From Prorocentrum cordatum (Eukaryota; Sar; Dinophyceae; Prorocentrales; Prorocentraceae), in NCBI GenBank assembly GCA_963575745.1, contig CAUYUJ010021670.1, positions 62,001 to 126,000 on the forward strand: DNA of 64,000 nucleotides, in the 5' to 3' direction. Of this stretch, positions 10,000-20,889 are shown one piece after another. The stretch's first letter is position 1. Each line of letters opens with the position of its first letter. A program made the translations under genes and the position numbers. The notes beneath the pieces are model-generated. The model did not search any database. It was not told the DNA's origin and was given only the letters and a program-made list of their open reading frames with translations.

Positions 10000-10662
10000 A
10001 GGAGGTCGAAAAGCTGCGGCAGCAGCGGCGGAAGTGGCTGCAGGAGCGGCAGCGTCGCCTCAGTCTGAGGCTGGCGCCAGCGGGTCGGCGGCCGCTGGCG
10101 GCGGCGGCGGCTCCGCTGGCGGTGGCAGCGGCGGGGGCTGCTGCGCGCTTCCCCCCGATGGCCTCGGGGCCAGTCCTCCACTGCCGCTTGCTCCTCCACC
10201 GGTTGTGAAATCGTCGTCTCCTTGGCGGAGTGCTAGCCACTCGGCGTACTTATGAGCACGCCGGTTCGCTTCGGACTGCTCGATGTTACCGAAATTGCGC
10301 CGCTGCGTTGCTGGCTGCGGATCGGGTGCTGGTAGCGCTGGTGGTGCGGAAGGCCGACTGTCACTGCGGGGGCGCCTCTTCGGCGTCGGCCCCGTCAGGT
10401 CGAGGAGCACGTCGTCGCCAGCGTCTGCTGGTGGTGGTCCCGCAGGGCCTCCTCCTTTATCCGGGCCGGGCGGCGGGGTTCCGCAGCCTGTGCCACCGCC
10501 GCCTCCTCCAGAACCTGGAGGAGGTGCGGGCCCGGAGGTCCCTGGCGGGACGCCTGGCGGAGGTCCAGGCGGCTGGTTGCTGTTCAGCGCGTGCTGCGCT
10601 GGTTGCCGTTCAGCGCGTTCTGGCAGTTTGATCAGGTGTCCGATTATGCTACGAGTCAACAC
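10000..10662 (-). pseudogene. Pro/Gly-rich linker of the minus-strand Copia element
   Basis: An open frame rich in PPPG, GGGGGG and PAPP strings, followed by QRRNFGNIEQSEANRRAHKY. It lies between where integrase should be and the RT. No domain is recognised; it is called part of the element by continuity and strand. Confidence 0.5.
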
Positions 10663-10669
10663 TGCCTGG

Positions 10670-12160
10670 AAATGATACGCCTGTCTTCGGTCTGAAGGAT
10701 GCGCCTCGGCTGTGGGTCCTCAGGCTGAAGCAGGTCATGGTCAAGCTGCAGTTACTATCTCCGGTCGCGGATCCACAGCTCCACTGCAAATTGGCAGGTG
10801 CCAGATGTAAGCCAGTTCCTGGAGAATTGGCACCTCAAGCGTTGATGATGAACATGCCCGGAAGCTTGATGTAGCGTTTGCGGACCCGAAAGACGCGACC
10901 GAGGAGCTGCGCATGGTTTGCAGCACGGACGCGGACGATCTCAAGGGTGCGCCCACGGAGAGGCTAGCAGACGCCTTCATGGACGCGCTGGAGGCAGATT
11001 TCGGGAAGCCCACTCGTCAGAAGCGAATGTTCGAGCATTGTGGAGTTACTCACGATCGACATGATGATGGGTCCGCGCGGTGCTCTCAAGATCACTACGC
11101 GGCGCAGTTGAGACCCACGCAGGTGGAGAAGACGAAAGAAGACGAGGAACCTCTGGATCTACAAGACAGGACGTCGTTCTGGTTTCTCCTTGGTGGAGCT
11201 GCTTGGATGTAGTTCCCAGAGCTGACGTTGCAGCCCATATCGGAGATTTACAACGGCATGCTCATGAACCCCGCTGGAAACACGCACGTCATCTGAATTC
11301 TGTAGTACGATGGATCAAGCGCAAGAAAAGTTCTCTGGCTTACTATGCCGTACCGCTTCGCTGGGGCATTGTGTGATTTCCTGATCTTGCGCTCAGAGCA
11401 ACCGAACCGGATTGCGTAGCGGTCCGAGCAGCAGTGATCCTGATAGCAGGAGTTGGTTTCATGCCAATTGGAGGACTGTGTGCGACGGTAGAGTTTTATT
11501 CGCGAAAGCAGCCCCGATTTTGTCGATCGGCGTTTTCAGCCGAGTTGGCAAGCGTGGATGATGGTATCAGCAACGCTGTATTGGCGCAGGTGGTGATATG
11601 TGAGATTGTTCATGGGCCTCTTACTGCGCAGCAGATTCAACGACGTATGGACACTGGTCGATCGATTGCCAGTGGGCCTTCATGTACGCTGGGATAACAA
11701 GGGCTTATTGTCTGCTCTTGGCGCTACGGGGCTCCAGGCCCCAGCCTAGCCCCACCTATTGTATTCATTGCGTGCCTGCGAGATAGATTGGAAGCGGGGG
11801 TTCTTCGTAAGCTGTGATGGGTGGATACTTGTGCTATGATTAGTGACGCCTTGACGAAGGGCTGAGTTGCTCGTGAACCGATTTTTCGTTTGTGGACTAC
11901 GGCTATCCTGGGGATGACAGGTGACGAGCCGATTGCCTTCTGTTTGTACTCTCATCATCGCAGTTCGTGTGAAGTTTTGGGCTATGTTTGGGAGCTCGCG
12001 TCCGAATTTCATGATCCGTGCTTTGTCTGTCTTTGTTGGCAGCTTGCCTCATCGAGGTCGGTTGCCGTGTTCAGAACGTGGGCCCAATATATTGTGTTGC
12101 GCGATGCCGTGAAGATTCCGGCTGGGATTACCACGTGTTTTTCCTAATCTTCAGCTAGTA
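10670..12160 (+). pseudogene. Second, plus-strand Copia remnant (RT-RNase H)
   Basis: Pieces in different frames line up with dinoflagellate Copia pol. They are VFGLKDAPRLWVLRLKQVM (about 10680), STDADDLKGAP to FGKPTRQKRMFEHCGVTH and DHYAAQLRPTQ (10913-11140), then FLLGGAAWM and ARHLNSVVRWIKRKKSS (11190-11330), then VEFYSRKQPRFCRSAFSAEL (11480-11545) from RNase H. Stops and frame changes separate every piece. The element begins mid-RT at the junction with the minus-strand element, so the two truncations share a breakpoint near 10665. After about 11700 the sequence is less GC-rich with only weak similarity; 11900-12160 holds nothing I can name. Confidence 0.8.
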
Positions 12161-12700
12161 GATTTGCGCTGAGTTATCCTGCCCCGAGTTAAAGTGTATG
12201 GGGTCCTCCCGAAGGTCCGGTAGGGACGGATATTCAGCGAAGAATGGTGTATGTTTTCCATGGCTGATTTGGTTCAAGCTGGTCAGTGGGAAGCCTCTCA
12301 AAGTGTATATCTTGCCCGTTGCGGCCAGTATCCCAGCCCCCGATCCATCCTCCTCGTCGCCGAAGGCGACGACCCATATCGACGACGACGTTCATCTAAG
12401 TCCTCCTCCTTTCCCTGCCCTCGCGCCTGATCAGCGTGAGCGCACGTTCCAGCTCGGTTCCACGGTCGACGGACGCGTTGGCCTTCCCAGAATACTTCAG
12501 CGACTACTTCCTACGGACTTGGGAGGGCGCGCGCGAGGAAAGCAATTCCTCCTCCTCCCCCTCCTTCTCCTCCTCCTCCTCCACCCCTTCGCGTAACCTA
12601 GGGCCAAAGGTCTACAGCAAAGCTGAGCAAGCCAGGAAGGTCAAGGCCTCTTGAGTAGTGCGTTCTCGACCCAGTCGTTATATCCAGAATTCCAGAATTC
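12160..12700. other. No gene seen between the Copia remnant and LINE 1
   Basis: A 5'-flank of the LINE tract, with a short pyrimidine run at 12548-12590. No exon or element end was recognised. Confidence 0.5.
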
Positions 12701-12704
12701 CTCC

Positions 12705-12822
12705 TCCCTTACCCCCTCGTCCTCCTCCTCCTCCTCCTCCTCCTCCTTTTCGTCCTCGTCCTCCTCCTCCTCCTCCTCCTCGTCCTCCTCCTCCTCCTCC
12801 TCCACCTCCTCCTCCTCCTCCT
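12705..12822 (+). repeat. CTC microsatellite at the 5' side of LINE 1
   Basis: Near-pure CTC with a few CGT interruptions. It runs directly into LINE coding sequence, with no spacer beyond about 10 bp. Confidence 0.95.
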
Positions 12823-12825
12823 CCT

Positions 12826-14445
12826 GTGCTGGGCGACGTGGAGGCAGATCTTCGGGCACAGCTGTGGAGGCAGGCCTCGGTGCACGAGGCGGGGGAGGAT
12901 TTGCTGGAGGGCGCGGACTTCTGGCAGATCGCGTGCGAGATGCGGCGCATGGAGGCCCAGGGCTTGCTGTCGGAGTGGGGGCTCAACCTCTCGGTGGTCG
13001 CTGGCGGGCAGTGGCCCAGGGCCCGCAGGACGGAGGCGGGCTATGTGCTGCCTGACGAGATCTGCAAGCGATGCGGGCGGTGCCGCGAGACCCTGGTACA
13101 CAGGGTCTGGCTGTGCTCGGCCAGCGTGGGTGATGAGTCCTTCGAGAAGTCGGACTGGCTCCTCCCGCGGGCGCTCGCGGAGATCGAGGCGCAGCCCGCC
13201 CTGTGGCTGCGGGGCGTCGCGCCGGCAGTGCTCACCACGCCGCGCTACGACGAGGAGTTGGCGCAGGGGGCTGCGGCCAGTTTCGGCGGCGACCTCGACG
13301 AGCTGCGAGACGTCCTTGGCTTCCTCACTGTCTTCGGCGACGGCTCGGGCGGCTTTTTCTCCTCAGATCCGCGCCGACGCCGATGCGGGACGGCCATCGT
13401 GATCATGCAGCGGGGCCCCGAGGGCGTCTGGGTTCCAGCTTGGGGCCGAGCGCTTCCGCTGGCAGGTCGTCGCCAGACGGTGCCCCGAGCGGAGATCTTC
13501 GCCTTCGTGCTGGCGCTCGAGGAGACCACGGGCAACGTGCGGTTCGTCACGGACCACCAGCCGTTGTTCCGCGCGTGGCACGGGAGGCTGGAGGGCGCTG
13601 GTCAGGCGGGGCTCGCGAATGAGGACCTGTGGCAGAGGGCGCGGGCCGCCTTCGCGGCGCGAGGTCCTGGTGAGGTGCAGGTGGAGTGGGTGGCGTCGCA
13701 CACGGAGGAGCACGTCCACCTGCTCACTTCCGAGCGCGACTTCTTCCTGGCGCTGGGCAATGCCTCGGCGGACGTGCTGGCAGGCGCCGCCGCGGAGGGT
13801 GGCCGGCGTGCGGGGCTCATCGGCACCGCGCCGCGCACCGATGAGATCGACGCGATCGCGTCGCTGGTGCGCCGCCGGGCGAGGAAGGCGCTGGAGTTGG
13901 CGAGCGCAGCGGACGGGGAGCAGGGCAAGCGGCCAGCGGGCCCTCGGCGTCCAGCCCGCACTCCAGCCCGCCTCGGTGTCCAGCGGTCCGATCATGAGTT
14001 GCGACGTTGTGGTGAGCGTTGGACGTGCGTGCGCTGCCACCGCATGGTACGCTCGCACCAGTTGTTGCATTTCTGTGGCACGGAGTGCCGAGGGCCGATT
14101 CCAACAGGGAGTCTGGCGCAGGCTCTGGATGGAGGTCGTATTGCGCCGTGTCTTGCCGCCGAGGGCGGGGTAGCTGAGCAGCTTGACGGATCTCACCGGC
14201 TCGCGTTCTGGCCTGAATTCGCAGTGATTTTTTGCCACCAGTGTGGACGTTACACCACAGGCAGCGACCCCAGGCACATGGTCCGCGTGTGCCCGGGACG
14301 GCCGACCAGGAAGGGCGTGGAAAATCTCTCCCGCATTCGGCGAGGTCTTTTCCCCCGCCGTGAGGGGGCGCCGAAGGCGATCCTTCGTGCGCGAGAGTTG
14401 CGATTGAGCGAGGCCGTCAGTCGCCTCCCGATTTTTTCAGCCTAG
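12826..14445 (+). pseudogene. 5'-truncated LINE: zinc knuckle, RNase H and C-terminal Cys/His region
   Basis: The frame runs without a stop from the CTC tract to the TAG at 14443-14445. CKRCGRCRETLVHRVWLC is the zinc knuckle that follows RT in many LINEs. RNase H follows with its acidic and structural residues: FGDGSGG (about 13338), PRAEIFAF, FVTDHQPLFRAW, then WVASHTEEH and GNASADVLAG. Two further Cys/His clusters (CVRCHRMVRSHQLLHFCGTEC-like and CHQCGRYTT...C) lie near the C-terminus. All of the RT is missing, so this is a 5'-truncated copy. The open frame is undamaged, which suggests a young insertion. Confidence 0.88.
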
Positions 14446-14640
14446 CGTGATGTGGCTGATGTGGGACGGTCCGCGAGGAGAGTAGTATTCATCCCAGTCC
14501 CCGGGAGGGTGACGCACCTATAGGGCGGGGCGGGGCCATGTCGCATTCGGGGCGTCAGCTCCGAGTGCGGGGTGGTTGCGCCTTGCCTTGGGAGCGTTTC
14601 CCGAATGGGCCTCTGGGTAAACAAAACAGTCCAAACAGTC
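14446..14640 (+). other. LINE 1 3' untranslated region
   Basis: About 195 bp between the LINE stop codon and the next CTC tract, ending AAACAGTCCAAACAGTC immediately before the repeat. No poly(A) tail is present; the CTC repeat occupies the place where a tail would be. Confidence 0.5.
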
Positions 14641-14887
14641 CTCCTCCTCCTCCTCCTCCTCCTCCTCCCCCTCCTCCTCCTCCTCCTCCTCCTCCTCCTC
14701 CTCCCAACTCCAACTCCTCTCCTCCTCCTCCTCCTCCTCCTCCTCCTCCTCTTCCTCCTCTCCTCCTCCTCCCTCCTCCTCCTCCTCCTCCTCCTTCCTC
14801 CTCCTCCTCTCCTCCTCCTCCTCCTCCTCCTCCAAATCCAAATCCAACTCCTCCTCCTCCTCCTCCTCCTCCTCCTCCTCCTCCTCC

Positions 14888-14921
<34 letters not shown>

Positions 14922-14935
14922 CTTCCTCTTCCTCC
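14641..14935 (+). repeat. CTC microsatellite with CAT segment, 3' of LINE 1
   Basis: CTC repeats interrupted by CCAACTCCAACT and AAATCCAAATCC blocks, then CAT repeats at about 14888-14919. Frames across it are artefacts. Confidence 0.95.
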
Positions 14936-15100
14936 CACGCTTGTCTCTTCCACGCCCACTCCAGTCCTCCTTCCCCGCCTCGGCCCTCTTGAGGGCTGGC
15001 CGGGTCGCTCCGATAATGGCGCGCTCGCCCTCCGCAGAAAAGGGGCCCATCTTTGCGGAATCGGCCCCCGTCGGGCTCGTCGTGGGCGTAAAACATATCT

Positions 15101-15278
15101 CCAGACATGATCGCGTCGCAAAAAAATGAGGGCGGGAGGTTTTGGGCCATTTTCGGCCTCGGGGGGCCTTCGCTGGGCCTCGGGACCGTCAAAAAACAAA
15201 CGAAAAGCCGGTCTTAGGGGAAAGGGTTGGGACTTCCAGAGGCCGCGCATCGAAAAAATCTGGACGTCGCACGTCTGG
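15101..15278 (+). repeat. Short inverted-repeat element, family A (copy Aa)
   Basis: It starts CCAGACATGATCGCG and ends GACGTCGCACGTCTGG, an inverted repeat of about 14-18 bp. Inside are TTTTGGGCCATTTTCGGCC, then AAGCCGGTCTTAGGGG, then TTGGGACTTCCAGAGGCC, in the same order as in the copies at 22429 (reverse), 50887, 51669 (reverse) and 52092. No ORF. Confidence 0.85.
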
Positions 15279-15279
15279 G

Positions 15280-15920
15280 TCCGAATCTGTGGCCTCAGAG
15301 GCCAGACCCGTGGGTCGCGACCCCGCGGATGCGGGCCGACTTTGCCGCGGGTGCCCCGCGCGGAGCGCATCCGGGAGATCGCGTGTCCGCGGGGTCGCGG
15401 CCTGGATTCTGGACCGCGTTCGCTGCGAGGTAATCGACGCTGAAACACGGGGTCGTCTGCACGGACACTGGCGCGCATAAGGTGCCCGCGTAAGGTCGCG
15501 CGTGCGCGCTCTCGTTTCCACCGTGGCGTGCCGCGCTGGCGGCCCGTGCAAGCCGCGGCGTGAGGCCGCCATGGCGCCTTGCGTACGACCTTTTTTTAAT
15601 GGGTCTCGCACTGCATGGCTCCAGACGAGCCAGAGTCGCGGGGCCACGGCCGCACTCGCCTGGTCCGAGCTCTGGGCCCAAACTGTCGGCAACGGTGGTC
15701 GCATCGCACCGCATCGCATCGCATCGCAAGACCCTGAGATCTGGCGTCTCTAAAATATTGAAACATCGTGGAAACTCAAAGCTGGGGCCCCAGACCCCAT
15801 CTGTCTGCGTCATTTCTCCGAGCCGGATCGATGTGCGAGGGTCCTTGGGCCCGAAACCCGGCGAAAGCACCTGCTGTGACAGAGCTGCAGCTCCAGGACC
15901 TCGGGGCTTCTTGCCGCCGC
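15280..15920. other. No gene seen
   Basis: GC-rich, with a short GCATC repeat at 15703-15725. Open frames exist on both strands but none shows a domain or a consistent third-position bias. Confidence 0.5.
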
Positions 15921-15924
15921 CCAG

Positions 15925-16157
15925 GTGGCGGCGTGCGTGCAGAAGGGCCGCCTGCGCCTGCCGTCGGCCTCGCTGGCGGCCGAGCGCTCGCCCGCCGCCG
16001 CGCGGGAGAAGACCCCGCCGCGCACGCCCGGGAGAGCCGGGGGCGCGTTGGCGCACGGCGGGCCGCCGAGGGGCGCCCCCGGGGCCGCGGACGAAGCCGC
16101 GCGCGGGCGGGCAGGGGGGGGGGCGTCGGGGCGCCGCCGCCCGCAGGGGGGCCCACA
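15925..16157 (+). CDS. Candidate exon, unknown protein
   Basis: After a CCGCCGCCCAG acceptor (AG at 15923-15924) a frame starts VAACVQKGRLRLPSASLAAE with G or C at nearly every third codon position, then Ala/Gly/Arg/Pro-rich sequence. The right edge is uncertain; no clear GT donor was chosen. It could be an exon of an Ala/Pro-rich protein. No domain is recognised and no neighbouring exon could be linked. Confidence 0.4.
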
Positions 16158-16299
16158 TCAGGGGCAGCGGAAGTCACCGGGCGCGCTCCACGACTCGCAG
16201 GATGCATACTCGCAACCGTTCGGAGAGCACGTGCTGGCCTCGATGGAATGTATCGTACATCCCCCGCGTTGGATCGAGGCTCTTTGCGAGTAGTTACTT

Positions 16300-16790
16300 T
16301 GCGTGTTAGTGGAACGCGCTTGCCCAGATAGGCCTTGAGATCCTGGCGTCACAATTTTTCCGAGCCCGCGTTTTCCCGCTTCTTCGGGCCCTGGGACCCT
16401 CACAGATCGATGCGGTTCGAAAAATGACGCGCGATTGATCACAATGCTCACAATTGCTCACAATGCTTCAATTTTTTCTCTGGACGTCGGATCTCATGGG
16501 AGGAGGGTCGGTCGGGCGGGGCTGGGACGAGGATAGATCCGTTCCAGAGCGTTCCTGAACGCTCTCAGAGAATTCTGGAGCGCTCTGAGAAGGCCGCGGC
16601 GCCAGACACATCCTCCAGAGCCGTGGGATCTCAGAGATTATCGATTATCTCAGAGATGATCGCGTATTCCCACCAGCCCATCCAGAAACAGACCGCCAGG
16701 CGAGTTGCCTTGATCAGGGATGTGTAGGAGCATGCAGTGTAACAACCACCTTGGAAGTGTTTTCTCGGAGGTCACTCGGGTCTCTCTTGA
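16300..16790. other. No gene seen; palindrome-rich stretch
   Basis: Positions 16548-16645 contain AGAGCGTTCCTGAACGCTCT, GAGCGCTC and TCTCAGAGATTATCGATTAT-type palindromes. A similar arrangement is at 23536-23662 (AGAGTTCCTGGAGAGCTCT, CTCTCTCAGAGA), suggesting one dispersed palindromic repeat. Confidence 0.5.
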
Positions 16791-17405
16791 GGTCCTCGCG
16801 CAGCCACTTGGGCACTTTGGGGGCCCTCTTGGGGGGGTGTGGGGGGGTCTGGGGGACCTCTTGGGGCTGTCTTGGGTACCCCTTCGGGCTCTCGTGGGGC
16901 CATCTTGGAGGAGATCGATCACAGAAGGGGGTGGAGTCGAGTTAGGCCCCACTCGGAAGCTCCACGATGGCCCGTTGGGGGCCTCTTGGGCTGCTCTTGG
17001 GCGCCTCTTGGGCGCTCTTGGGGCTGTCATGGGTTCGTCTTGGGCCCCTCTGGGGCCTCTCTAGGGCTATCGTGGAGCCATCATGAGGCCCAAAAAGCTC
17101 ATCGGAAGCGAAAAACGCGAGAAGCTAAACAACCTTGATTTTCCAAAGGCTTTCGAACGATGTTGGTCTCTTGGGAGGCGCCTTGAGAGGCGGGAGTGGC
17201 ACTTGGAACCTTTTCTGGGCTGCCTTTGGGCGTCTTGGAGGCTTGTCGGATGCTATTTTTGATATTTTAAGCGATGTTGAGGTATCTTGGAGCCATCTTG
17301 GAGGCCCTCTTGGGCTGTCTTGGGCCCTCTTAGAACCATCTGGGGCCATTTTGGGCGCTCTGACGGCTCCGTCCCCTCCCCCTCCCAGGCTCAGGGGAGA
17401 TGATA
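16790..17405 (+). repeat. G/T-rich CTCTTGGGGC-type degenerate repeats (two blocks)
   Basis: Blocks at 16790-17060 and 17155-17370 are made of variants of GGCCTCTTGGGG and CTTGGGCCCTCTT. They are related to the blocks at 2095, 54240 and 56225. Confidence 0.75.
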
Positions 17406-17539
17406 GGGGAGGGGTCAAGACACCCTCCAGATAGCAAGCCACCTAGCTGACTCCCACCCACCCTCCCAACACATGAGTAACACCCGAGCCTCAGCATGCT
17501 CAGCGGACGTCTTTGGACGGACAGCTAGTGAGAAGCAAA

Positions 17540-17770
17540 GACAAGCCCATGTGTGCGACGCTGGGGCGAGGTGCGCCACGCGTGCCAGGCGCGTCACGCG
17601 CGACAGGCACCTATGGGAACCCAGCGTGCCAGGCACGCCAGGTGCGCCGGATGCGCCACGTGCCTCCGCGTGCGCCAGGTGTGCCGCATACTCCAGCCGC
17701 GCCAAGTACGCCACGTTCGTGGCACGTGCAGAGTATGCCAGGTGCTCTTGCGCACGTGACAGCACACATC
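17540..17770. repeat. Degenerate GTGCGCCAGG-type repeat
   Basis: Variants of TGCGCCACG, GCGCCAGGTGCG and TGCCAGGCACGCC recur at 9-12 bp spacing. No coding signal on either strand. Confidence 0.65.
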
Positions 17771-18236
17771 GGGAAGCATGTCGGCCCCCATCATCCTTGT
17801 CGAAAACCAATGCCCATCAGTGTGCCTGGTGGGCCTGCGCACAGCAGGCCATACGCCACCACCGCCGCCGCCCCTCTCAAACACCACTTGACAATGATCG
17901 CGGGGCGGCCGCGCATGATCCAGATTTAGCCGCGAGGTGCATTCGGTTGTTCTTTGTTGTCAAGGATGGTAACTCTGCGCACGGCAGGCAAGATGCTGAC
18001 CCCCCCGCAATCCTTTTCAAAAACAATACAAAGTGCTCGCGGGCCTCACGAACATGACTCCGCACTTTGCCCCGAAGTGTACGTTTTAGTGTTTGTTGAC
18101 AGGCATGATGGGGTGGGTGGCGCATCGGGTTGGTTGCGCATGTTCCGAATTTGGAAGCAGAGTGCGTTTTGTATGGTTTTTCCCCCCACATACTAAGTGG
18201 GGTTCTTGTTTTCTCTGCACACCCTCCGCGCAGAAT
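17770..18236. other. No gene seen
   Basis: Mixed-composition sequence between two repeat arrays; no exon or element was recognised. Confidence 0.5.
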
Positions 18237-18421
18237 CTCTCCTCCTCCTCCTCCCTCTCCTCTGCTCCTCTTTGCTGCCTCCTCCGCATCATCATCACCA
18301 TCACCATCACTCCCCACTCATCATCATCATCATCATCATCATCACCATCAGCATCACCATCACCATCACCATCGCACGATCACTCACCATCATCGGCATC
18401 GAACGATCATCATCATCATCC

Positions 18422-18460
<39 letters not shown>

Positions 18461-18472
18461 CTACTCGCAGAC
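18237..18472 (+). repeat. CTC then CAT microsatellite
   Basis: Short CTC run at 18237-18265, then CATCATCAC-type repeats to about 18462, leading directly into the 159-bp satellite. Confidence 0.92.
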
Positions 18473-18474
18473 TT

Positions 18475-19945
18475 GAGGCCTGAATATGGAGGAAGTATCA
18501 GGCGGGAGCCTCGTCTGTGAGTCAATTGTGAGGAAGTCTCAGGCGGGAGGCCCTTCCCTATGGGGCCCGCACTTCATGTTCGAATCCGAGCGGGTCATCC
18601 GCAACGCGCAACTGTCGTCACCTTTGGGCTCTTGAGACTTGAATATAGAGGAAGTCTCGAGCGGGAGCCTCGTCTGTGAGTGAATTGTGAGGAAGTCTCA
18701 GGCGGGAGCCCCCTCCCTATGGAGCCCGCACTTCATGTTTGAATCCGAGCGGGTCATCCGCAACGTGTAACCATCGTCACTTTTGGGCTCTTGAGGCTTG
18801 AATATGGAGGAAATATCAGGCGGGAACCTCGTCTGTTAGTGAATTGTGAGGAAGTCTCAAGCGGGAGCCCCCTCCCGATGGGGCCCGCACTTCATGTTCG
18901 AATCCGAGCGGGTCATCCGCAACGTGCAACTGTCTTCACTTTTGGGCTCTTGAGACTTGAATATGGAGGAAGTCTCGAGCGGGAGCCTCGTCTGTGAGTG
19001 AATTGTGAGGAAGTCTCAGACGGGAGCCCCTTCCCTATGGGGCCCGCGCTTCATGTTCGAATCCGAGCGGGTCATCCGCAACGTGCAACCGTCGTCATTT
19101 TTGGGCTCTTGAGGCCTGAATATGGAGGAAGTATCAGGCGGGAGCCTCGTCTGTGAGTGAATTGCGAGGAAGTCTCAGGCGGGAGCCCCCTCCCTATGGG
19201 GCCCGCACTTCATGTTCGAACCCGAGCGGGTCATCCGCAACGTGTAACTGTCGTCAGTTTTGGGCTCTTGAGGCCTGAATATGGAGGAAGTATCAGGCGG
19301 GAGCCTCGTCTGTGAGTGAAGTGTGAGGAAATCTCCGGCGGGAGCCCCCTCCCTATGGGGCCCGCACTTCATATTCGAATCCGAGCGGGTCATCCGCAAC
19401 GTGCAACCGTCGTCACTTTTGGGCTCTTGAGACCTGAATGCTAATGAGTCTCAAGCGGGAGCCTCGTCTGTGAGTGAATTGCGAGGAAGTCTCAAGCGGG
19501 AGCCCCCTCCCTATGGGGCCCGTGTTTCATGTTCGAATCCGAGCGGGTCATCCGCAACGTGTAGTTGTTTTCATTTTTGGGTTCTTGAGGCCTGAATATG
19601 GAGGAAGTCTCGAGCGGGAGCCTCGTCTGTGAGTGAATTGTGAGGAAGTCTCAGGCGGGAGCCCCCTCCCTATAGGGCCCGCATTTCATGTTCGAATCCG
19701 AGCGGGTCATCCGCAACGTGCAACTGTCGTCACTTTTGGGCTCTTGAGATTTGAATATGGAGGAAGTCTCGAGCGGGAGCCTCGTCTGTGAGTGAATTGT
19801 GAGGAAGTCTCAGGCGGGAGCCCCCTCCCTATGGGGCCCGCGCTTCATGTTCGAATCCGAGCGGGTCATCCGCAACGTGCAACTGTCGTCACTTTTGGGC
19901 TCTTGAGACCTGAATATGGAGGAAGTCTCGAGCGGGAGCCTACGG
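18475..19945 (+). repeat. 159-bp satellite array, about nine copies
   Basis: The landmark GAATATGGAG or a variant recurs at 18482, 18641, 18800, 18959, 19118, 19277, 19437, 19596, 19753 and 19912, a 159-bp period with little length variation. Each unit contains two GGCGGGAGCC-type motifs, a hairpin (GCGGGAGCCCC / GGGGCCCGC) and the sequence GTTCGAATCC. Frames through the array are periodic shadows. Unit-to-unit differences are mostly single substitutions, so the array looks young or homogenised. Confidence 0.96.
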
Positions 19946-20149
19946 CCCAGCCCGAAGGTTTGTCCCGACGGCTTCGCGATGTAGCCGTCGGCAGACGCGC
20001 GCGCGCTGGCCGAGGCGGCGACGGCGCTGAGGAAAATTGATTTGCTTGCCCCGACGAGGGGGAAGGGGAGGTGCACATGGAGAAAAGGCAGGGGGATGAG
20101 GAGGGAAGGGGCATGGGGGAGGCCGACGACGAGGAGGAAGTGGCGCGAG

Positions 20150-20235
20150 AGGAGGAGGAGGAGGAGGAGGAGGAGGAGGAGGAGGAGGAGGAGGAGGAGG
20201 AGGAGGAGGAGGAGGAGGAGGAGGAGGAGGAGAAG
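20150..20235 (+). repeat. GGA microsatellite
   Basis: An almost pure run of GGA, flanked by purine-rich sequence from about 20040 to 20330. Confidence 0.95.
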
Positions 20236-20239
20236 AAAG

Positions 20240-20780
20240 AGGAGGAGGAAGGGGAATACAAGGGGGAAGAGAGGGCAGTGCAGGGGGCGAGAGGAGAGGG
20301 TGTCCGCCAGGGGGAGGAGGAAAGGGCAACGGGTAAGCTAAACATATTCTCGTGTGGGGTCCTACCGTCGGAGTAATTGACAGGGGTGGTGTGGGGTGAT
20401 CATGGTTCCTGGTTGGTCGCAGGTCGCCTGGGTGAGGATCGTAATAGGGAACTTCCTCGAGCAGGGGAAGGAGGGGTTGTGGCAGGGAATTCCCTTGGAC
20501 CACCCAGCCCAGAGGGTTGGAGGGATTTGTCCTCGTGTTGGCCTCGTCTTAATAGGCATAAGGGGGGAAGCGTCGGCCCCCAATCGCCCATTGATCGCCG
20601 ATAGGGTCCCGATAGCGCCAACTTGCCCAGGAACGTGCGGATCCACTATCGTGGGCCTATTGCCGATCTATCGGCGATGTATCGCCGATCTCGGGTTCAT
20701 GTTTCCCCCCCCCTTTGCCTGTCCCCCCCCCATACCGTTGCGCTTCATCACAGGATGGGGCATCGAGCTTCGAGGTCTTC
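20240..20780. other. No gene seen
   Basis: Purine-rich repeat flank, then unique-looking sequence with GATCGCCGATAG-type short repeats at 20580-20700 resembling those at 300-475. Confidence 0.5.
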
Positions 20781-20782
20781 AG

Positions 20783-20885
20783 GTGGTTTCTTGCGTTCTC
20801 GGCGGTCTCCTGGCCGCGGGGTGCTTCTTCCAGCAGCGGCGCCTCGCCCAGAGCGTGCTGCGCCCCGAACGGCCGAGGGAGCAGC
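20783..20885 (+). CDS. Candidate exon with a membrane-spanning segment
   Basis: The exon lies between a TCTTCAG acceptor (AG at 20781-20782) and a CAGC|GTGAGG donor at 20886. The frame VVSCVLGGLLAAGCFFQQRR, then LAQSVLRPERPREQ, has mostly G/C third positions. It places a hydrophobic span next to an Arg/Gln-rich stretch, as at a membrane boundary. The good donor and acceptor make it the best of the isolated exons. No family is recognised and the linked exons were not found. Confidence 0.45.
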
Positions 20886-20889
20886 GTGA

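Larger units (their letters stand above)
7531..10662 (-). mobile_element. Truncated Ty1/Copia-type retroelement
   Basis: Reading leftwards on the minus strand are a Pro/Gly-rich linker (10662-10000), the RT N-terminal region (9945-9240), RT palm/thumb and RNase H (9233-8097), then a C-terminal tail with a membrane segment (8120-7531). At least three frame changes are needed. Integrase and gag are absent and the element stops abruptly near 10662, where a plus-strand Copia fragment begins. No LTR pair was found. The assignment to Copia rests on the RT-RNase H layout and the ADALTK ending. Confidence 0.85.

Noticed and set aside
14518-15192. Acidic Glu/Asp-rich protein on the minus strand
   Set aside because: Shadow of the CTC/CAT microsatellite.
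18560-18610. tRNA gene
   Set aside because: Only the B-box-like GTTCGAATCC is present; the T stem does not pair and no acceptor stem or anticodon arm could be drawn.
18475-19945. CRISPR-like array
   Set aside because: Units are 159 bp, tandem and without unique spacers; the genome is eukaryotic.
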